From Gemmatimonadota bacterium (GTDB lineage: Bacteria; Gemmatimonadota; Gemmatimonadetes; Longimicrobiales; Gaopeijiaceae), in assembly GCA_007127575.1 (NCBI GenBank), contig SKZC01000364.1, forward strand, positions 1-11,464: a stretch of DNA of 11,464 bases, in the 5' to 3' direction. Positions 7,908 to 11,464 of the stretch are shown piece by piece; within the stretch, counting starts at the first letter, position 1, and each line of letters starts with the position of its first letter. A program made the translations under genes and the position numbers. A model generated the notes under the pieces. The model worked only from the letters and a program-made list of their open reading frames with translations, searched no databases and was not told where the DNA came from.

Positions 7908-8551
7908 TGGGGAAATCCCGGTTCGGCCACCACCCGGTGGGCCTGATGGACGTGCCGCCACTGGTGCGCCACGACGATCCGGAAAGCATCGGTGAGGCGA
8001 AAACGGAGGAAGCGTGTGGCTGGGGACGGGATGGTAGCCTCGTCCAGCGGGAGCCCCCGGGCGCGCTCCAGGAGCTCCAGGATCTCATCCTGCTGGGCGA
8101 GGAAAGCCGAAACGGGGGAGGAGGACGAGGACGTATCGCCGCCGTCGGCTTCCGTCCGTGGCCGAAAAGACGGAGGTGCCGGAAGGCGGAGTGGGGCATC
8201 GGGTCCCACCATCCGGGCGAAGCTCCGCCCCAGAAGGGTTCCTCGAACCGGTACCTCCGGCCTCCGTTCCCGAGTCTGGAGCGCATCCAAACCGGAACGG
8301 AGCCCGGTGAGGTACAACCCGTTCGTCACCAGCAGATGACCCAGAAGCTCTCCCACGCCCCAGCGCCCGGGCTTCGGAGACCAGGACAACTGGGCCGGGT
8401 CCAGTCCGCCGAACCGACCCTCCACCTCCTTCCGAGTCTCGCCCACCTCCCGGACCAGGGCGTTCACGAAGGATTCGCACGACGGGGGCGCTCCCCTGCT
8501 CCGTCCGGACTCCCCCTTTCGGCCCATGGCCCCACTTGCATCCGATCCCAT
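7904..8551 (-). CDS. DinB/YfiT-like metal-binding four-helix protein
   Basis: The protein has 215 residues. ATG 8551 is favoured over a TTG two codons earlier (8557) and an ATG at 8527 because GGAGG lies six bases before it. The pattern matches the DinB_2 superfamily: an N-terminal helix, 'W.p.pgrWgvgELLGHLLVTN' (57-77) with His72, and near the C-terminus 'VVAHQWRHVHQAHRV' (193-207) with His196 and His200. These form the expected three-histidine metal site. Residues about 122-146 are a Pro/Ser-rich, probably disordered insertion (a run of five serines). Members include bacillithiol/mycothiol transferases and many uncharacterised damage- or thiol-related proteins. The exact reaction cannot be told. 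The first 20 residues are Gly/Ser/Arg-rich and do not look like a signal peptide. It is the first gene after a 176-base gap and is coupled to the amidase. Confidence 0.85.
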   Translation of the reverse strand: MGSDASGAMGRKGESGRSRGAPPSCESFVNALVREVGETRKEVEGRFGGLDPAQLSWSPKPGRWGVGELLGHLLVTNGLYLTGLRSGLDALQTRERRPEVPVRGTLLGRSFARMVGPDAPLRLPAPPSFRPRTEADGGDTSSSSSPVSAFLAQQDEILELLERARGLPLDEATIPSPATRFLRFRLTDAFRIVVAHQWRHVHQAHRVVAEPGFPQ

Positions 8552-8557
8552 CCCCAA

Positions 8558-8578
8558 CCTCCGGTGCCCGCCATATTA
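8558..8578 (-). promoter_or_regulatory. Ribosome site and possible -10 element for the DinB-led operon
   Basis: On the minus strand, GGAGG (8558-8562) sits six bases before ATG 8551 and decides that start. TAATAT (8573-8578) about 22 bases upstream of the ATG could be a -10 element. No convincing -35 is seen at the usual distance, so the promoter part is tentative. The rest of the 176-base gap (8552-8727) shows only a weak G/C-rich inverted repeat just after the DUF2182 stop and no RNA gene. Confidence 0.4.
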
Positions 8579-8727
8579 CCGGGAGCCACCCGGTCTCTCT
8601 CCCTCATGCCCAGGGCCGTGGCGCCCCTTCCCCACTCTTCCTGACTGGATGGGAGGGTACCAAAGGCCGAGGAGGGGGGCAACGGCAACTGGTCTTAGGA
8701 GCCCGGCGGGGACTCGACTCCGGCTTG

Positions 8728-9339
8728 TCAGGGAACCCAGAACGTCGCCAGGGCCCCACCCACGAGGCCCCACCCCACGACCCGCCCTATCCTGGGACCA
8801 GAGGGGGCCAGCTTCTCCGCAGCCACCAGGACCACCAGGCCCGCCATCCACAGCCAACCCGCAGTTCCCGCTCCCACCCCCAGGAGCATGAGAGCCCAGC
8901 AACACCCGAGGCAGAAGAGCCCGTGCTCCACTCCCATCCGGCCCACCTGAAGGCCCTCCAGAGGCCACCGGGAGAGCAGCACGGACATGGGACTCCGGCA
9001 ATGCTTCAAACACGCGTCCTTCGCCGGCGTGAGCTGATAGAGGCCTGCGGCCATGAGGATGCCGGCCTGGGCTACAGGAGCCATCGAACCTCCTGGAGCC
9101 AGCGATATCTGAATCCCCGCCGCCCCCACGCTGAAGCCGAGCCAGACCAGGAGATAGCCGGCCAGAAAGGACCCGAAAACGCGGAACGGGACGGCGGACG
9201 CCCCTTGTCCCTTCCCCTGGGTGAGCCGGGCCAGCGTCCGAAGCCAGGGCCACGTCACCGGAACCATCATCACCACCATCATGGCCCACCATGAGAGAAC
9301 CAGGAGCCAGAACGCCCCCCCGTCGGCGCCGTGGCTCAC
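8728..9339 (-). CDS. DUF2182 predicted metal-binding integral membrane protein
   Basis: The protein has 203 residues from GTG 9339. The start is chosen because GGGGGAGAG (9345-9353) lies just before it and the stop of the DUF1326 gene is 34 bases upstream. The open frame extends further, but that part overlaps DUF1326. The first membrane segment carries WWAMMVVMMVPVTWPWL (17-33). Further hydrophobic segments lie at about 53-76, 86-100, 140-158 and 160-175, with a last one at about 184-201. The family hallmark is clear: GLYQLTPAKDACLKHCRSP (99-117) with Cys110, His113 and Cys114, then EHGLFCLGCCWALM (138-151) with His139, Cys143, Cys146 and Cys147, then EKLAPSG (175-181). COG descriptions call this family 'predicted metal-binding integral membrane protein'. 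No reaction or metal is established to my knowledge. Pairing with DUF1326 suggests they act together. Confidence 0.9.
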   Translation of the reverse strand: MSHGADGGAFWLLVLSWWAMMVVMMVPVTWPWLRTLARLTQGKGQGASAVPFRVFGSFLAGYLLVWLGFSVGAAGIQISLAPGGSMAPVAQAGILMAAGLYQLTPAKDACLKHCRSPMSVLLSRWPLEGLQVGRMGVEHGLFCLGCCWALMLLGVGAGTAGWLWMAGLVVLVAAEKLAPSGPRIGRVVGWGLVGGALATFWVP

Positions 9340-9373
9340 CCGGGCTCTCCCCCGAGTATGGAGAAGTCCGGTC

Positions 9374-10012
9374 TCACCTCCCCTCGCTTTCCGGATCCAC
9401 CCGCCAGGAGAACCGCGACCAAAGCCCGTGGGTCCCCCCCTGATCGAACGAGACGGTGCCGTCGTCGTACCGGCTTCCCCCTCGGGCCACCACCTGCTCC
9501 GGTCCATGGATCTGGTTGAACATATTCTGCAGGGTCACGGGCCGGCTCCGGTCCCGGCCCCGGATGGGCTCCACCGCTCCCTCCAGCAGCCCTTCCACCG
9601 CTACCCTCTTCACCCCTTCCTCATCGTCCAGCTCCACCTTCTGGAACCGGGTGGGAAGTCTCCGCTCCACGAACTGATCCAGGACGGCCCACGGCCCTCC
9701 CGAGCGACCGCTGAGGATGGACTCCACGGCGGTTCGTTGGTCCTGCGAGGCGGAGACGTCCACGATGAGGGCCTCGGTCCAACCCCCGTCGATCATCCGC
9801 TGGGGTGTGTCGTAGGCCACCACGGCCCGGACACCGGAAAGGTCCGCCTCGCCCCATCGACCCTCGTCGAAACGGATGGCCCAGAAGCCCAGGCAGCGCT
9901 CATGCGTGCAGTTCTGGCTGAAGTGAGTGTGTCCGGGGCAGATCACCGTGCAGTTGCAATTCTCGAACAGCAGTCCGCTGGCGTTCCAGGCCACAGCCGG
10001 GTCCGGTTCCAT
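9374..10012 (-). CDS. DUF1326 cysteine-rich protein
   Basis: The protein has 212 residues from ATG 10012, with AAGGA (10022-10026) nine bases upstream. A longer start at GTG 10078 adds 22 residues without a signal peptide and is less likely. The N-terminus has the DUF1326 pattern 'W.aSG.lfEnCNC...CPgh' with Cys19, Cys21 and Cys25, followed by Cys35 and Cys40 and His28/His30. This is a dense set of soft-metal or thiol ligands within about 22 residues. The remainder is a soluble alpha/beta domain with the family's 'G....RaVvayD.p' stretch (60-69) and a C-terminal 'S.FDQGGTHGLWSRFSW'. There is no signal peptide or membrane segment, so a cytoplasmic location is expected unless it docks to the membrane partner. 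It is the first gene of the array and lies 34 bases before DUF2182. Function is unknown; metal binding is inference from the cysteines. Confidence 0.88.
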   Translation of the reverse strand: MEPDPAVAWNASGLLFENCNCTVICPGHTHFSQNCTHERCLGFWAIRFDEGRWGEADLSGVRAVVAYDTPQRMIDGGWTEALIVDVSASQDQRTAVESILSGRSGGPWAVLDQFVERRLPTRFQKVELDDEEGVKRVAVEGLLEGAVEPIRGRDRSRPVTLQNMFNQIHGPEQVVARGGSRYDDGTVSFDQGGTHGLWSRFSWRVDPESEGR

Positions 10013-10166
10013 GGGCGAAGATCCTTGTGAGACGGAGCGGGTGTGTCGGCGCGGGACGGAGCCAACGAGCCCCACCACGGAAAATCGTCATCGACACAGT
10101 GCCCCACGGTATTCAGCGCCGCCCATCTCCGGCAAGGCACCCCCCACCCCCGGGCCCTGGACCCCG

Positions 10167-10195
10167 TTGACCCCCAACTGGACTCCACCTACCTT
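10167..10195 (+). promoter_or_regulatory. Sigma70-type promoter for the riboswitch and receptor
   Basis: TTGACC (10167-10172) and TACCTT (10190-10195) are separated by exactly 17 bases. This would place the transcript start near 10202, about 15 bases before the first pairing strand of the riboswitch, which is the expected arrangement. The region between it and the DUF1326 start (10013-10166) must also hold the divergent promoter for the minus-strand unit, but I see no convincing element there. Confidence 0.6.
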
Positions 10196-10216
10196 GCCCG
10201 GCACAGACAATCCATT

Positions 10217-10381
10217 GCGGGCGAGGCATCTCGGAAGCCGGTGAGAATCCGGCACGGCCCCGCCACTGTGAGAGGCCCGGAACGAATCCGGACCCGCCAC
10301 CTCAGAAACGCCACTGGACCCCGAAGGGGGAACCGGGAAGGCGAGGTGAGCCGCCTCGAGTCAGGAGACCTGTTCGCCCGC
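10217..10381 (+). promoter_or_regulatory. Cobalamin (vitamin B12) riboswitch aptamer
   Basis: The conserved core is plain: GGAAGCCGGTGAGAATCC (10233-10250), then CACGGCCCCGCCACTGTGA (10253-10271), which matches the family's 'GGTGnnAnTCC...CCCGCnACTGTnA'. Next come GCCACTGG (10310-10317) with the facing GGGAAGGCG (10335-10343), and the B12 box GTCAGGAGACCTG (10360-10372). The closing helix P1 is perfect over eight pairs: GCGGGCGA (10217-10224) with TCGCCCGC (10374-10381). Known members bind adenosyl- or hydroxo-/methylcobalamin and usually lower expression of the downstream gene, often btuB-type receptors or B12 synthesis and transport genes. It lies directly before a TonB-dependent receptor on the same strand. 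Which cobalamin form it prefers cannot be told by eye. Confidence 0.95.
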
Positions 10382-10421
10382 GCTCCCAGCCACTCTTCGA
10401 GGGGAAGAGGTGCGGGCTTTT
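10376..10421 (+). terminator. Riboswitch expression platform: hairpin with T-run that also covers the start codon
   Basis: GCCCGC (10376-10381) can pair with GCGGGC (10412-10417), followed directly by TTTT (10418-10421). Inside, CACTCTTC (10391-10398) pairs with GAAGAGGTG (10404-10412) with one bulge. The outer left arm is the same sequence as the 3' strand of riboswitch helix P1, so the two folds exclude each other. The inner stem contains the purine-rich ribosome site (GGGGAAGAG) and the GTG start at 10410. It can therefore be read as an intrinsic terminator, as a translation-blocking hairpin, or as both. Confidence 0.65.
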
Positions 10422-11464
10422 CATTTCCAGCCCATACGATCCTTCCACCGGCCCGCCGACGGGCCGGGCACAGGACCTGCGGAATCGCCGTGGGGGTCCG
10501 CGCCGGTTCTGGCCGGTGCGCTCGCCCTCGGCTGCGCCCTCTTGTTCGGCTTCTCTTCCGCTCATGCCCAGTGGCCCGGCGAGATCCATGGCCAGGCGGT
10601 AGACGCCGTCACGGGCACCGGGATCCCCGGGGCCGTGGTAGAGCTGGCCGGCGCCGGACGGACGGTGCGAACGGACCCTGCCGGGAGGTTTCGGATCCGA
10701 AGCTTGGACCCCGGGACGTACACGATCCACGCCACGGCGTTGGGCTATGGGGAGACGGAGTCCGAGCTGGAGGTGGCCAACGGCGTGGTGAGCCAGGTGC
10801 TGCTGGAGCTTCCCCCGAGGGCTCTGGAGGTGACGGGAGTGCGGGTGGAGGGAGCAACGGCCCAGGAGCCCGGCGTCCACCGACTGGACCGAACGGCCGT
10901 CCAAACCTCCGGCGCGCGATCGGCGGCGGAGCTCCTCCAGGATCTGGCCGGAGTAACGGTGGTGGAACGGGGCCCGGGAGCTCCCGCCACCGCCAGCATC
11001 CGAGGAAGCAGTGCGGACGCGGTCCTGGTCCTGGTGGACGGAATCCCCCTGAACGACCCCATCACCGGTGAGGCGGACCTCTCCGCCCTGCCCACCTCCA
11101 TCATCCAGGAGGTCACCGTCCTCCCGGGAGCTCGTACCGCACGGTACGGCCCTCGGGCACAGGCCGGGGTCATCCTGGTGGAGACAAGGAGTGCTCGGCC
11201 AGGCGCCGAGGCTCGGGTTTCGGGAGGATCCCTGGGGCTCATTGAGGGAGAGGGGGAGGCAGGGTTCCGGGCCGGAGAGCTGGAGCTGGGTGCGGGAGGA
11301 GGGTGGCTGGCCCGGGACGGGAGCTTCTCGTTCCAGCAACCTGCAGAGGTAGGAGGAGGAACCGACCGGCGGCGAAACGCCGACCTGGAGCAGCGGATCA
11401 TCCGAGGAAGCGGGGCCCTGGAGGTGGCCGGAGGAGAGCTGCGATCCCGGATGCAGTGGGAAGC
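10410..11464 (+). CDS. TonB-dependent outer-membrane receptor with carboxypeptidase-regulatory domain; N-terminal part
   Basis: The frame is open from an upstream TGA at 10347 to the right edge, giving 351 codons; the gene continues outside. GTG 10410 is the only usual start codon before the signal peptide (a TTG at 10542 falls inside it), and it is preceded by GGGGAAGAG. The leader is long: about 30 polar residues, then VLAGALALGCALLFGFSSAHA (33-53), cut after AHA. Residues about 57-135 form a CarboxypepD_reg-like beta domain (GQAVDAVTGTGIPGAVVELA; 'GRFRIRSLDPGTYTIHATALGY'). The plug domain follows (about 158-262): ELLQDLAGVTVVERG, SIRGSSADAVLVLVDGIPLND, IQEVTVLPGARTARYG. The start of the barrel follows. 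Such receptors import scarce ligands using TonB energy. The riboswitch in its leader argues for corrinoid uptake (BtuB role), but E. coli BtuB lacks the extra N-terminal domain, so the substrate remains inferred. Confidence 0.85.
   Translation, partial: MRAFHFQPIRSFHRPADGPGTGPAESPWGSAPVLAGALALGCALLFGFSSAHAQWPGEIHGQAVDAVTGTGIPGAVVELAGAGRTVRTDPAGRFRIRSLDPGTYTIHATALGYGETESELEVANGVVSQVLLELPPRALEVTGVRVEGATAQEPGVHRLDRTAVQTSGARSAAELLQDLAGVTVVERGPGAPATASIRGSSADAVLVLVDGIPLNDPITGEADLSALPTSIIQEVTVLPGARTARYGPRAQAGVILVETRSARPGAEARVSGGSLGLIEGEGEAGFRAGELELGAGGGWLARDGSFSFQQPAEVGGGTDRRRNADLEQRIIRGSGALEVAGGELRSRMQWE

Noticed and set aside
6612..7946. Plus-strand open frame of 444 codons opposite the amidase
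   Set aside because: Antisense to an intact amidase with all catalytic residues; the product is low-complexity and matches no family I know.
8552..8727. Possible small RNA or tRNA in the gap between DUF2182 and DinB
   Set aside because: No cloverleaf, T-loop sequence or strong terminator could be found; only a weak G/C-rich inverted repeat is present.
10013..10166. Promoter for the DUF1326 gene, for example TTGCCG spaced to an AATACC-like element
   Set aside because: Both boxes are poor matches and other equally weak combinations exist, so it was not listed as a feature.
10043..11071. Plus-strand open frame of 342 codons across the riboswitch and receptor
   Set aside because: It runs through the aptamer, is out of frame with the plug and carboxypeptidase-like domains, and its product is Gly/Arg-rich without motifs.

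Overview
The window is GC-rich DNA from a Gram-negative bacterium. Signs of this are a TonB-dependent outer-membrane receptor, Sec-type signal peptides and a PgaC-like membrane glycosyltransferase. The protein style (secreted proteins with Ig-like plus LVIVD repeats, a receptor with a carboxypeptidase-regulatory N-terminus, frequent GTG starts, ATGA-type gene overlaps) reminds me of Gemmatimonadota. That placement is an impression from composition and families, not a proof.

Layout. The left edge holds the last 56 codons of a plus-strand gene, which converges on a long minus-strand array with an imperfect inverted repeat between them. Read in the direction of transcription (right to left), the array is: DUF1326 protein, DUF2182 membrane protein, a 176-base gap, DinB-like protein, amidase, a four-domain response regulator, a membrane-anchored HEAT-repeat protein, a processive family-2 glycosyltransferase, and a secreted Ig-like/LVIVD beta-propeller protein. 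Several junctions are translationally coupled by 4-base overlaps (DinB/amidase, regulator/HEAT, HEAT/glycosyltransferase). The right end is a divergent plus-strand unit: a promoter, a cobalamin riboswitch with a hairpin expression platform, and the N-terminal third or so of a TonB-dependent receptor that runs off the window.

How the genes may work together. The regulator/HEAT/glycosyltransferase/LVIVD block looks like a polysaccharide-synthesis cassette. A cytoplasmic phosphorelay protein (HPt-like, receiver, degenerate GGDEF-like, receiver) is coupled to a one-pass HEAT scaffold, and that is coupled to an inner-membrane glycosyltransferase. A secreted protein follows. This role is inferred from order and coupling only. 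DUF1326 (cysteine-rich) and DUF2182 (Cys/His motifs in a membrane protein) look like a metal- or thiol-handling pair of unknown function. The receptor is predicted to be controlled by vitamin B12 and so is a good candidate for uptake of a corrinoid or of something tied to corrinoid status. DinB and the amidase look like ordinary accessory enzymes.

No tRNA, rRNA, CRISPR array, transposase, phage gene or attachment site is visible. No stretch longer than about 300 bases lacks a gene or a regulatory element.
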